Assembly: GCA_023525975.1 (NCBI GenBank)
Contig: CM042035.1
Span: 30,533,001 to 30,597,000 of the forward strand
Reading direction: 5' to 3'
Length of the DNA stretch: 64,000 bases
DNA from: Smallanthus sonchifolius
Taxonomy: Eukaryota; Streptophyta; Magnoliopsida; Asterales; Asteraceae
Shown here: piece by piece, positions 32,061-42,291 of the stretch
How the letters are laid out: each line of letters begins with the position of its first letter
Numbering within the stretch: the first letter of the stretch is position 1
Position numbers and translations under genes: made by a program
The notes under the pieces: model-generated
What the model saw: the letters and a program-made list of their open reading frames with translations, nothing else
The model's database searches: none
Told to the model about the DNA's origin: nothing

Positions 32061-32518
32061 CGGTGTTCGTTGATTTGTGTTCCAGTTTCAGGTTTTAGGG
32101 TTTTTTGAGCAGATCTGAGATATAAAAGTCGCTACTTTTTCTTCCAAAAATCCTTAAATTCGAGTTTGTTATCACTTCATTTGGTGTTTGGAAGGCTAAG
32201 GGTTTGTTAGATGATGTTTTCGAAGCTTTTGGAAGCATTAATTTCTTAGATCCATCACTTTTCGAGTATTCTCCTCAAGATCCGTCAAGAACGCTGTTAC
32301 TTTTTGATAAGTACGCAAATTTAGCTTTTCTGCGTACTTACTAAGTACGCATGGGTTTTGTCCTGCGTACTTACTAAGTACGCAAGAGAAGTTGTCCTGC
32401 GTACTTGTTAAGTACGCATGAGTATTTGACTCTGCGTACTTAGCATGTACGCATGGGCATTTTGCGAACTTATCAAATACGCATGAGCACTTAGTAAATA
32501 TGCAAATGCGAGGAAATG
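32061..32518 (+). other. Leader of the plus-strand copia element with GCGTAC word array
   Basis: No ORF. The stretch 32308-32505 carries at least four palindromes of the type GCGTACTTACTAAGTACGC plus degenerate ones (GCGAACTTATCAAATACGC). The element is cut at 32518 by the minus-strand copia C. No downstream part of this element is identified with confidence. Confidence 0.65.
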
Positions 32519-33711
32519 TGTGCTCCTGGTAGCCTCGTCGCGCAGCGGATTTACACGGACCTGTTCTGTGATTTGTGTGGGAACAAAGAGAGCGAAGCAG
32601 ATAAACAAGAACAAAGACAACAGATAATGAAACGACACGTAATCCATAACATAGAAGTCATCCCGTATTACAGACTACATACCGAAGGAGCACACATCTC
32701 TCATCTAAGCTCACGGTCCAGGGGTCGGGAGAGCTCTTCCCGACCCGAACATCTCTCAACTTGTTCCAGAGTTCCACCTACAAATGAAGATAAGTCTTCT
32801 ATTTATAGGGGAAGGAACACTACCTGCGTACTTGACAAGTACGCAAGGCAAAAGCCTTGCGTACTTACTAAGTACCCATGGAACACTACCTGCGTACTTG
32901 ACAAGTACGCAAGGCAAAAGCCTTGCGTACTTACTAAGTACGCAGGACCAAACTGGTGTGCGGGCTAAGTACTCAGGAACACCCTCCTACGTACTAGCCA
33001 CGTACACCGATACATAGAATTTAATCTATAGTTACAAAACATGCTTCTACATAACCAACTATAGGGTGTTTAGATTTATACCTTTGATGATAACCAGATC
33101 TGTAACACCTTAGTTCAACGAACGTCACACTAGATGACATGTACACGAAAACATACAGCAAAACGTCACACGGTTGCGCAAGAGAGAACCTGGCCACAGA
33201 GGTGGCGCGCAACAGTGGTCCGGCGGTGAAGCCGCTTCACAACGGCGGCGCACGGCGGCGGCGGCGGTGATCGGCCGAACCCAAGGGGAGGGGTGGGGGC
33301 GCCGATTTTTGGTGGAATGGGATTAGGGTTAGGGTTTTAATTATAATGTTATATTTATAGACATTATATTTACACACTGGTCCCCATGGTATTAACAGTT
33401 AATACCCCAGTAATAATTAACCTTTAATTATTAAACCCTTGTAATTATTAATTACATATAATTAGTAAAACATAATCCATAAATGTTTAACTTATTAAAC
33501 ATTCATTTCTCACAAATAAATAATTAATCAGATAATTAATTAATCTAATCTCCGACAAATATTTTCTCACCATTTATTGTTTTCGTCTTTCGTGAATAAT
33601 ATTTAACAATTAAATATTATATAATTTGTTCGTTTTCTAAGGTGTAACTCTTTGGATCGTACCTTACTAGTAACGTTGACTTAATTGACGATCGGACATC
33701 ATATATCCAAC
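32519..33711 (-). repeat. 3' LTR of copia C
   Basis: 1193 bp; the minus strand starts TGTTGGATATATG and ends AGGAGCACA. A TATA box (32799-32807) lies beside four or more GCGTAC..GTACGC palindromes (about 32822-32945), including an exact duplication of a 60-bp stretch. A GC-rich block (33205-33305, GGCGGC repeats) sits in the U3 half. The 3' half is the inverted homologue of 31545-32040. The ORF through 32516-32968 is a by-product of the repeats. Confidence 0.8.
32799..32807 (-). promoter_or_regulatory. TATA box in copia C LTR
   Basis: TATAAATAG on the minus strand. The palindromic GCGTAC array starts about 15 bp upstream. Confidence 0.65.
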
Positions 33712-33724
33712 AATCTCCCACTTG
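33712..33724 (-). other. Polypurine tract of copia C
   Basis: The minus strand reads CAAGTGGGAGAT before the TGTTGGATA start of the LTR. Confidence 0.7.
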
Positions 33725-34637
33725 GTCAATTCTTCAATTAATCGGTTCAACGTAGACAGTGGTGCATGCCTAGCTGCATCTCACTTCCCCTAGCAAGGTA
33801 CGACGTATTTACAATTGTCAAACTATTTCCTTTTGTACAAGTAACCATTACTTTACAACGTATAACAGTCCTAGTAAGCATTTGTATCCTTTCTGTTTAG
33901 GGCATTCGTTGAACATGAGACATGGATATCATTCTCTTTTCATATGTGGTTCAACCATTCTTGTTCTCGTTCTCCAATTCAAAGTGGTCTAAACAAACTA
34001 TACTTTTAGTTTGAACATGGTCATGCGTTTTACACCAGCTTGAATCAACGAGGGCGCCAGTATATCCAGCTTCTAATTAAAGAAGAACAGAATTCCTTTG
34101 GCCACGTACAACTCCCACTGAACTTCAGATTACTCCTGATAATACCCTTATTACTGCATGTTAAGGTACAGCGTTAGATAAGATCAAAGAACAACCTTTG
34201 GTTAGGAAGAGTTCTAGTAAGTGCCTCGGGTCGAGGATAGACAGATCTTAATTTATTCAAAATATCTCAAGATATCAATCCATGAAGATAGTTTTGGAAC
34301 GAGTTACGTGCAATAATTATTCTCTAATAATTATCTGTGAATATGGTCACCAACTTCTTGGTCTTTTATTCATAATGAACCAACCATCTGATTCACAATA
34401 GTCTTACGTTCAGATTGATTCCCATGAATCTGATCGACTACGAACATTTAGAATAATCTACATATTTAAGGATTTCTAAAACGTATAAACTGTTGAACAT
34501 AGTAACATCTAATTATAATGCATTTAACCATTAAATCATTCATAAAAACCAATGTAACTGAAGAGTTCGAAAGCACCAAATACTAAATATAGATCAAATC
34601 CACTGTCTAGCAAATCTAAGGCCTATCTTGTTAGCAT
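33725..34637 (-). other. Copia C 3' region between pol and polypurine tract
   Basis: About 900 bp, A+T rich, no ORF of note on either strand and no motif I recognise. The right edge is the TSD AGCAT of the composite TRIM. Confidence 0.5.
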
Positions 34638-35421
34638 TGTAACAGCCTAAGCAAACCATACCAAGATATTGTCTGCTTTGCCGCCGATGAGTTGCCCATC
34701 CAGGAACTCACGGTTTTGTTTTTACCCGACGAGTTACTCGCCCAGGCAAAACGCGTCTTGATAGAGAAGGTATCCACCCCTTATAAGGAAGGCTTCGTTC
34801 TCCCCCTCAACCGATGTGGGATATTACAATTTAAAATGGCTTATGGGGATAGAACCCACATTCTCTATTCGGAGGTTAAGCAAGTATACTACTACTACTT
34901 GGTGTAGTGGTATACTTGTTTAACCTCCAAATAAAGAATGTGGGTTCTATCCCCATAAGCCATTTTAAATTGTAATATCCCACATCGGTTGAGGGCGAGA
35001 ACGAAGCCTTCCTTATAAGGGGTTGATACCTTCTCTATCAAGATGCATTTTGCCTGAGCGAGTAACTTGTCGGGTGAAAACAAAACTGTGAGTTCCTGGA
35101 TGGGCAACCCATCAGGGGCAAAGCGAACAATATCTTGGTACGGTTTGCTTGGGCTGTTAGAGATGGTATCAGAGCCAGGTTGACAGACCGGTGTGCCAAC
35201 GAGGACGCTGGGATCCGTAAAGGGGTGGATTGTAATATCCCACATCAGTTGAAGGGGAGAATGAAGCCTTCCTTATAAGGGGTGGATACCTTCTATATCA
35301 AGACGCGTTTTGCCTGGGTGAGCAACTCGTCGGGTGAAAACAAAACCGTGAGTTCCTGTATAGGCAACCCATCGGGGGAAAAGCGGACAATATCTTGTTA
35401 TGGTTTGCTTGGGCTGTTACA
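34638..35421. mobile_element. Composite TRIM-type element with inverted copies
   Basis: Flanked by AGCAT at 34633-34637 and 35422-35426. It begins TGTAACAGCC and ends GGGCTGTTACA. The right part is a miniature retrotransposon in plus orientation: LTR from about 34973 (TGTAATATCCCACATCGG) to 35159, primer site GGTATCAGAGCC at about 35167, about 70 bp internal region ending in a purine run AAAGGGGTGGA, then a second LTR 35230-35421. The left part (34638 to about 34893) is an inverted copy of one LTR plus adjoining sequence, giving a palindrome of about 250 bp per arm around 34900. There is no coding capacity; ORFs across the arms are repeat artefacts. Similar TGTAATATCCCACATCGG...GGGCTGTTACA repeats are widespread in dicots from memory. 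Confidence 0.78.
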
Positions 35422-35426
35422 AGCAT

Positions 35427-36080
35427 GCTCCTCATGTTTAGAATGAGGCATAGGCTTAGTGAATGGGTCCCCTAGATTTTGATCTGTGTGAACTTTGTTT
35501 AACACGATGTCTCCCCGTTCTATTATATCTCATATATAATGAAATCTTCTGAGTATGTGCTTCGTGATGTGGTGTGACCTTCTTTCTTTAGCTTGAGCAA
35601 TAGCACTAGTATTGTCACACAATATCTCGATCGATTTCTGAATGCTAGGCATTACTCCGAGATCAGCAATGAACTTCTTCATCCAAGCAGCCTCCTTTGC
35701 AGCTTCTGAAGCCGCAATACATTCTGACTCGGTGGTGGATTTTGCAACAACACTTTGCTTAATACTTTTCCAAGTAATCGCACCACCATTCAGAATTAAA
35801 AAAATCTTGTTTATGATCGAGAATCATCTCGATCTGTCTGGAAGCTAGCATCAGCGTAACATTTAACAGCTAGTTCTTCTTCCAGTCCCCCGTATATCAA
35901 GAACATATCCTTAGTCCTTCTCAAGTATTTAAGAATGTTCTTTACAGCTATCCAGTGACTCTCACCAGGATTCTGTTGATATATGCTTGTCATGCTTAAA
36001 GCGTACGATACGTCAGGTCTAGTACATAGCATGGCATACATGATTGAACCAATCACAGAAGCATATGGAACCCTTTCCAC
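35427..36080 (-). pseudogene. RNase H (copia C)
   Basis: The first part is open at 36080-35811: GSIMYAMLCTRPDVSYALS, WIAVKNILKYLRRTKDMFLIY and VKCYADASFQTDRDDSRS. After a frame change the minus strand still encodes the STTESECIAASEAAKEAAWMK type motif (about 35690-35760), the catalytic DNTSAIA segment (about 35600) and a C-terminus around 35430, directly before the TRIM insertion. RNase H removes RNA from the RNA-DNA hybrid during replication. Disabled by a frameshift and the insertion. Confidence 0.78.
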
Positions 36081-36904
36081 TTTCTTCTTGTCCTCGTCAG
36101 ACTGAGGGCCTGTTTGTTATTCAGTATGGTTCCATGTGCCATAGGCAAAGATCCTCTCTTAGAGTCTTGCATGAAAAAGCGTCGAATGACCTTATCATTA
36201 TATGTACTTTGACTTAATCCTATAAGCCGATTTGATCTATCTCTATAGATCTTTATTCCCAGAATATAAGCAGCTTCACCAAGATCTTTCATCGCGAAAC
36301 ATTTTCCTAACCAAGACTTTACGTCTTTTAGCATAGGAATATGGTTTCCAATGAGTAGTATGTCATCTACATACAGAATCATAAAAGTCATATGGCTCCC
36401 ACTTACCTTTTTGTAAACACATGGTTCATCTTCGTTCTTGATAAAACCAAACTCTTTGATTTTCTGGTCAAAGCGAAGATTCCAGCTTCTGGATGCTTGC
36501 TTTAATCCATAAATGGATTTGTTTAACTTGCATACCTTATTAGGATTCTCTAGATCTTCAAAACCTTCCGGTTGAACCATATAGACATCTTCAGTAAGAC
36601 GTCCATTTAGAAATGCGGTTTTGACATCCATTTGCCATATCTCGTAGTCATAATACGCGGCAATGGCAAGCAAGATCCTAATAGACTTAAGCTCGGCTAT
36701 AGGCGAGAAAGTTTCATCATAATCAATTCGTTGAGTCTGAGTAAAACCTTTCGCTACTAGTCTGGCTTTGAAGGTTTGCACATTCCCATCCATGTCGATT
36801 TTCCTCTTGAAAATCCACTTACTTCCTACTGTCCGACTCTCGGGAGGAAGATCAACCAAGTCCCATACAAGCTTTTCGTGCATGGATTGAATTTCAGCAT
36901 CCAT
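36053..36904 (-). pseudogene. Reverse transcriptase (copia C)
   Basis: 283 open codons. The segment starts at MDAEIQSMHEKLVWDLVDLP, followed by SKWIFKRKIDMDGNV, FKARLVAKGFTQ, YDETFSPIAELKSIRILLAIAAYYDYEIWQMDVKTAFLNG (first catalytic Asp in QMDVKTAFLNG) and the active-site ILYVDDILLIGN. It ends with LGEAAYILGIKIYRDRS and a frame change into RNase H. Upstream, 36905-37132 is the degraded integrase-RT linker, where phase changes occur. Copia RT clearly distinct from the SIRE-like RTs of elements 2 and 4. Confidence 0.88.
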
Positions 36905-37132
36905 GGCTTCAAGCCACTTCTTAGATTCTAAATCTAAGATTGCAGATTTGTAACTAGTGGGATCTGCGTTATCAATTATCAGGACATCGTCAATCTGGTG
37001 AATCCCGATATACCGGTTGGGTTCATGACGATCTCTGGTACTTCTGCGAACCGTTTGTGTTACAGATGAATCTTGAACATTTCTAGATTCAGTTTCAGCA
37101 GTCTCACACTGAATGGCAGGTTCATATTATGG

Positions 37133-38149
37133 TTATTGGATCTCATCCATATCCACACGGTTGTCTCTAATCCCTCTCGCAAGTAGTTCTTTCTCCAAGA
37201 AAATAGCTTTGTGTTTAATGTAAACACCGTTTTCAGCAGGATTGTAGAAGTAGTAACTGATTGTTTTAGGGTATCCGACGAAAACAACTTTATCGCCATG
37301 GGGATTTAGTTTATCCGTAGATTCACTTGTAACATATGCGTTACATCCCCAAACCCTAAGGTAGGACACTTTGGGTTTTTCCCCATGCCAAATCTCATAA
37401 GGCATCTTGTCCACCTTCTTAGTAGGAGCTAGATTTATGATTCTTGTGGCAGTCTCAAGACCAAAACTCCAGAAGGAGTGTGGGAGGTTTGTACGACACA
37501 TCATAGACCGAACCATATCTAATAGAGTTCAATTTCTTCTTTTGGATACACCGTTAAGTTGAGGTTTTCCTGGTGGAGTCAGCTGAGAAATGATCCCACA
37601 TTTCTTTAGATGTTCGTCAAACTCTTGACTAATATATTCACCACTCCGATCAGATCGAAGCATCTTAATCGTCTTACCAAGTTGATTTTGTACTTCGTTC
37701 TGGTATTGTTTGAACATTTCAAACGTTTCATGTTTATGCTTCATAAGATAAACATAACCATATCTACTGAAATCATCAGTAAATGTCCTGAAGTATCTCT
37801 CTCCACTTCTGATCATTGTTCTGAATGGACCACATACATCAGTATGTACAAGTCCTAACAGATCCTTAGCCCTTTGACCGATACCGAAAAAAGGAGCCTT
37901 GGTTAGCTTTTGACTTAAACAAGACTCGCAATCATCAAATGACTCTTGACCTGTAGAATTCAGAATTTCGATGGTCTGGAGTTTCTTCATACGATTCTTG
38001 TTTATGTGTCCAAGCCTACAATTCCATAAATACGTATCATTGAAATCATATTTTGAACGTTTGAAGGAGATATTAAGTATGGTGTTATTAGCATGGACTT
38101 CTATCTCATAGATTTCATTGTGGCTTTGCAGAAAAGTATAACAAACCAT
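37133..38149 (-). pseudogene. Integrase (copia C)
   Basis: Two open pieces. 38149-37529 has the pre-integrase zinc region (WNCRLGHINKNRMKKL ... CESCLSQKLTKAPF), the first catalytic Asp in LVHTDVCGPF and the second in LRSDRSGEY. 37516-37133 has the C-terminal part (LPHSFWSFGLETATRI, LRVWGCNAYV, VFVGYPK, YFYNP). The break between them lies at the catalytic Glu region: the expected NGVSERRN-type motif reads NGVSKRRN before a stop, so the Glu is replaced by Lys. The enzyme is dead. Confidence 0.85.
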
Positions 38150-38475
38150 TCAAATATGCAGAAATGAAATCATTGTCAAAAGCATAAATAAATCCTTCTT
38201 CTCTCAAAAGAGAAACTCAAACAATATTCCTAGTCAAATTAGGAATAAAATAAACATTGTTCAAAACAAGTTCTAATCCAGAAGGAAGTAAAAGAGTATA
38301 TTCTCCTACATCCTTCACATCAACCTTTTGTCCATTTCCCACATGGAGCTCCAGGTCACCTTGCTTCAGTCTCTTAACCTTCCTTAGTCCCTGCAAATCA
38401 TTACAAATGTGATAACTACAACTAGTGTCAAACACCCAAGATTTTCTAGACAGAGAGAAGATCTCGATAACAAAC
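38150..38475 (-). pseudogene. Aspartic protease (copia C)
   Basis: The open part 38486-38217 reads SWVFDTSCSYHIC, where the usual catalytic triplet D-T-G/D-S-G is D-T-S, then LELHVGNGQKVDVKDVGEYTLLLPSGLELVLNNVYFIPNLTRNIV. The sequence is cut on its N-terminal side at 38480 by the solo gypsy LTR. Gag continues beyond that LTR at 41444. Confidence 0.8.
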
Positions 38476-40065
38476 ATACCTGTCACACCCCAACCGACGG
38501 CGGAATACGTCGGTGCGGGACATGTAGACTGTTTATGAGCACATGGTTGACTAGATTGTAATATATTTAAACATCACATTTCATTTCAAAATTCAAACCA
38601 AACAAAATCCAACAAAGCACATGAAAATGAAATACATAACAAGTTCTTTTATTTAAATAACTAAGTCCACGTCTTAAGTGTAGCAAGCTTGTTCAACTCA
38701 AACATTCGTAACTGAAACATGATTAAAATAAGATCAACTAAAAAGTTGGTGAGCATACATAGGTTTTTAAATAGATATCACAGTGTTGTGTGTATACAAT
38801 CCATACATATCATGGTTAATAAGGCAATTATGGAGAATAACTATTGTGTAACAAAATTGTTCAATCAAACCTTTGCAACTAGCATGCAAAAACCAAAATG
38901 TGTTAACGGTAACAATCACCCTAACTGGGTGGGTTTGTCAGACTCAATAGATCTATCATTGTTAACCGTTGGCCTGTATAGTTAATGATTGCACATGTAA
39001 ATTGCACACAAAAGTAGTTAACACACCTAGTACTCAAACATAAGGCTCAAATTGTACACATGAATATAGGGTGGATTTGTATTGTGTTGTTTGCAAAAAA
39101 ATGTATATATGTATTCATGTTCCACCCCAAAATGTAAATAGTGTAAAAAGGGGCTATGTAAAACTCACTTGTATCAAAGATGTAGCTAGCACAAGAGACT
39201 AGGTAACAAAGTGATCCTTGTATCTCACAAAGTTAACCTAGAGTGAAATTGTATGAACTTGAATTAACATTGTACATTATGTCTATGGTAGAGTCTAGGG
39301 TTTCAATGGGAGTGTGTGTAGGGACTTGTACAAAGAGTTCGTGTTGTATTATGTAAAAGGATTGTGTACGTGTTTGTGTTTTGTATTTGAATAAGTGGTT
39401 TGTAAAAATGAAAGTTTGAAGTATATGGTTTTAAAAATAGACGATTTAGGGTTTAGGTTTGAATAACTAATTAAATTAAATAATTGTCATTTATTTATTT
39501 AATTAGAAAAATAGTGTGAAATTATATTTATTCAAATATAATTTAAATAAATAACTTTATTTTATTTATTTACTTATAAAAGTGTGTAAATAAATATTGG
39601 TACATAAGAACTAATGTTAAATATACTTTAAACCCTAAGTGTATTTGTATATGTAGAATATATAATAAATAATTTCGTTTATTTATTATTTATAAGATAT
39701 GTTCTTTTGATAAATATATACATTTGTATTTAGTTAAAGTTTTATTTGTTTTAAATATAGTTAAATGTTCATAAAACTTTATAAACTTTGTTTCAAGAAA
39801 AAATATTTTTATTTTTATATTTTTTTTATAAAAACTCGTCACAATATTTATAAAATTAGGACATTAATTACTTTGTTTAATTATTTAAAAATCTATATTT
39901 TTTAAATAATTAATATGAAATCTTAACAACTAAATTTGTAATAATAGTGAGTTTATGTTAAAAATTGTAAACTTTTGTTTCATTCTGTTCAACATGATGT
40001 AGGGTTTATAAAATAATTTTTATATAATTTTCTGGAGCTTCAAAACTGATTTTAAAAAAATAAAC

Positions 40066-40129
40066 AGGCCTGGGGGACTCGAACCCGGGTCTTTGCTGGA
40101 CAACCCAGACGCACAAACCACTGGGCCTA
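40066..40129 (-). other. tRNA-like module 1 in solo gypsy LTR
   Basis: The minus strand has a box A-like GGCCCAGTGG (40119-40128) and a perfect box B, GGGTTCGAGTCCC (40074-40086), spaced as in tRNA genes. The ends (AGGCCCA / TGGGGGACTC side) do not form a complete acceptor stem by eye, and I do not call a functional tRNA. Confidence 0.5.
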
Positions 40130-40220
40130 GGTGTGATCTTCTGATGTGAATTCAGTTTTATATAGTTTTAATATAATATCGTGAAGGGGTCAGGCCTAGG
40201 TTTAAACATGTGCGCAAAAA

Positions 40221-40293
40221 GGCCGGCCTTGTGGGTTTCAAACCCACGCCACCTGGTTTCGACGACCCAGTGGCTTACCGGCTGGACCAGGTG
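40221..40293 (-). other. tRNA-like module 2 in solo gypsy LTR
   Basis: The minus strand has box A-like TGGTCCAGCCGG (within 40270-40289) and box B-like GTGGGTTTGAAACCCAC (40231-40247, one step from GGTTCGA). Same orientation as module 1, about 155 bp away. Confidence 0.45.
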
Positions 40294-41206
40294 GTTTGCT
40301 GGTAAATAACGAATCTTAAAAATTTAAATACAATCACTGAATCAAACGAAATCCCCAAATCTTAAACCCGTATGAACAGGTCACGGATTCATCTTGAAAT
40401 TGAATCCGATGTAACCCATTGTCACGAATTGATATGGGGCTTTCTATGTACACTGAAAAACGAATCGAACGAGAGTAATCTTACTTGTTTTGGTCGAGTA
40501 ACAGAGGCTGACGACTACAAGTTTGGATCCGCTGTTCTTGGTGCTCAATCGGAGTCCCGAAGTTAAATGCGGCTTGTTCAAGGGCTGGGAGAGTTTGTGT
40601 GGGGGTATGCAAGAGTGTGTGAGAGGTTTAATTCGATTAATTTCATCCACATTAGATGATTGATTATGAATTGACGATAACAGTTATCGGACAAGATTTA
40701 CGCATCAATCCGACGATTTCGAAACGATTTGGGTCATGAATAGGGTCTACATTCATACAGGAAGCATTTGCGCGTGATTTACAGGATTTAAACGCGTTGA
40801 TTTTTATGGATTTATGGTGAATTGATACGGTTTGACTTTGTGAAGTCAAATTCGTGTGATATCGAGATTTCCTGCTTAATTGATCAAATTGGCATGTTGT
40901 TGGGGCCGGGATTGGGTCGATTATTGTTTGTGTAACCATGAGGAGTCCAACACAGCAAGAACCCGATCGATGGCAGCCTTGGATTGTCAAGAATTGGGTT
41001 GTTTTGACTTTTGGAAGTCAACTGAGTCACAAAGGGGTCAAAATTGGAGTCAAAGATCCAAATTCAAGAGTGTGGGGTTCCAATTGAGGGTTCAAATGGT
41101 TAGGGGTTCAAAACCAAAGTGTAAATCATTGTTAATTGTATATAACCATAGATAATTCAATACATATATGTTTTGTATACCTATACATATGGTTGTATGA
41201 TATATG

Positions 41207-41210
<4 letters not shown>

Positions 41211-41280
<70 letters not shown>
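41211..41280. repeat. AT dinucleotide microsatellite
   Basis: Uninterrupted TA repeat of 70 bp within the solo gypsy LTR. Confidence 0.98.
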
Positions 41281-41283
<3 letters not shown>

Positions 41284-41443
41284 GGTTCTAAAGTGTATGT
41301 AAGTGTAATAATCATGAATTTGTATTGAAACATTGGACTTAAATGCTCGTACGAATCAAATAAACTATTGCACTAGGGTTGAATTCCAAACATGGCTTAT
41401 TGCACTAGAACAAAGACATGAAAATCAGAAATGTTACAATACC

Positions 41444-42291
41444 TGAGGACTGTCCTCCAGCAGACTTCTTCTGCTTCATCTCGGTCAAATACTTTGGGCA
41501 ATTCCTCTTCCAGTGTCTGATTTCATCACAATGAAAACACTTAACATTCTTTAGATGTTTCTTGGCAACAGCTTTGCCTTTGCCCTTGCTCTTGGAGCTT
41601 TTCCTGCCTTTTCTCTTGGCTTCAAATTTTCTGACTCGACCTTTTTTGATCATTAGCACTGAACCAGACTTAGCAGAAGTTGGTATATTCATCTCGGCAG
41701 TCTTAAGCATCATATGCAACTCTGGGATGGTCTTGTCCCAAGCATTCATATTGTTATTCAGAGTTAACTGATCATATGATTTTGGCAGTGAGTTGAGGAT
41801 TATAACCCCCGGGCAATTCATTGCTTAAGGGGGATTCAAGACGTGCTAGGTGATCAATATATCCTTTCATTTTCAGCACATGGGTAATAACAGAAGAACC
41901 TTCTTGCATGCGATAGCTTATAAGTGATCTCATCACTTCGAAGCGTTCATGATGGGCCTGCTGCTAGAACATTTCCTGCAATTGCCTAATCATGTCATAT
42001 GCAGGCATGTACACCAGATTCTTCTGAATTTCTGGTATCATGGACGCCATCATCAAGCAAGAGACCTTGATAGAGTCATCAACATGCTTATCCCAGGTCT
42101 TACGGGCTTGGCCCGTAGTATCCGTTGGTTCTTCCGGGATTGGTTCCTCGAGAACATACAGCTTTGTTCTCAGCCTTGATAACAATTGTCAAGTTTCGGT
42201 ACCAGTCCATGAAGTTGGGATTGTCAAGCTTATCCTTCTCAAGGATGGATTTCAGGGAGAATGATGAATTTGTATTCGTTTCATTAGACAT
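41444..42291 (-). pseudogene. Gag (copia C)
   Basis: Starts MSNETNTNSSFSLKSILEKD; the start is just after an acceptor-like TTTTGTAG. Capsid motifs follow in three phases: DNPNFMDWYRNLTIVIKAE, then TWDKHVDDSIKVSCLMMASMIPEIQKNLVYMPAYDMIRQLQEMF, then CPGVIILNSLPKSYDQLTLNNNM. The nucleocapsid is Lys/Arg rich and has one zinc knuckle, CFHCDEIRHWKRNC (CX2CX4HX4C intact). At least two frameshifts and a stop near 41820 disable it. The frame toward protease is interrupted at 41443 by the solo LTR. Confidence 0.83.

Larger units (their letters stand above)
38481..41438 (-). repeat. Solo LTR of a gypsy (Tekay-like) element between copia C gag and protease
   Basis: 2958 bp, TGTCACACC...GTTACA, exact TSD ATACC at 38476-38480 and 41439-41443. 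The first 500 bp match gypsy A's LTR in layout and phrases (CGGGACATG, TTGACTA.ATTG, TCAACTAAAAAGTTGGTGAG). It contains no coding sequence. It contains two tRNA-like modules (40066-40129, 40221-40293) and a long AT microsatellite. Confidence 0.87.

Noticed and set aside
32516..32968. 150-residue ORF with repeated CVLDKYARQKP units, and its relative at 31720-31989
   Set aside because: These are translations of homologous LTR sequence and its GCGTAC palindromes in two orientations.
34692..35245. Two divergent ORFs sharing sequence (71 and 116 residues)
   Set aside because: They are the two arms of the inverted TRIM repeat, not genes.
34973..35421. Cassandra-type TRIM with 5S rRNA promoter
   Set aside because: The LTR lacks recognisable 5S box A, intermediate element and box C sequences.
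40066..40293. Functional tRNA genes
   Set aside because: Box A and B are present, but I could not form complete acceptor and anticodon stems; reported only as tRNA-like modules.
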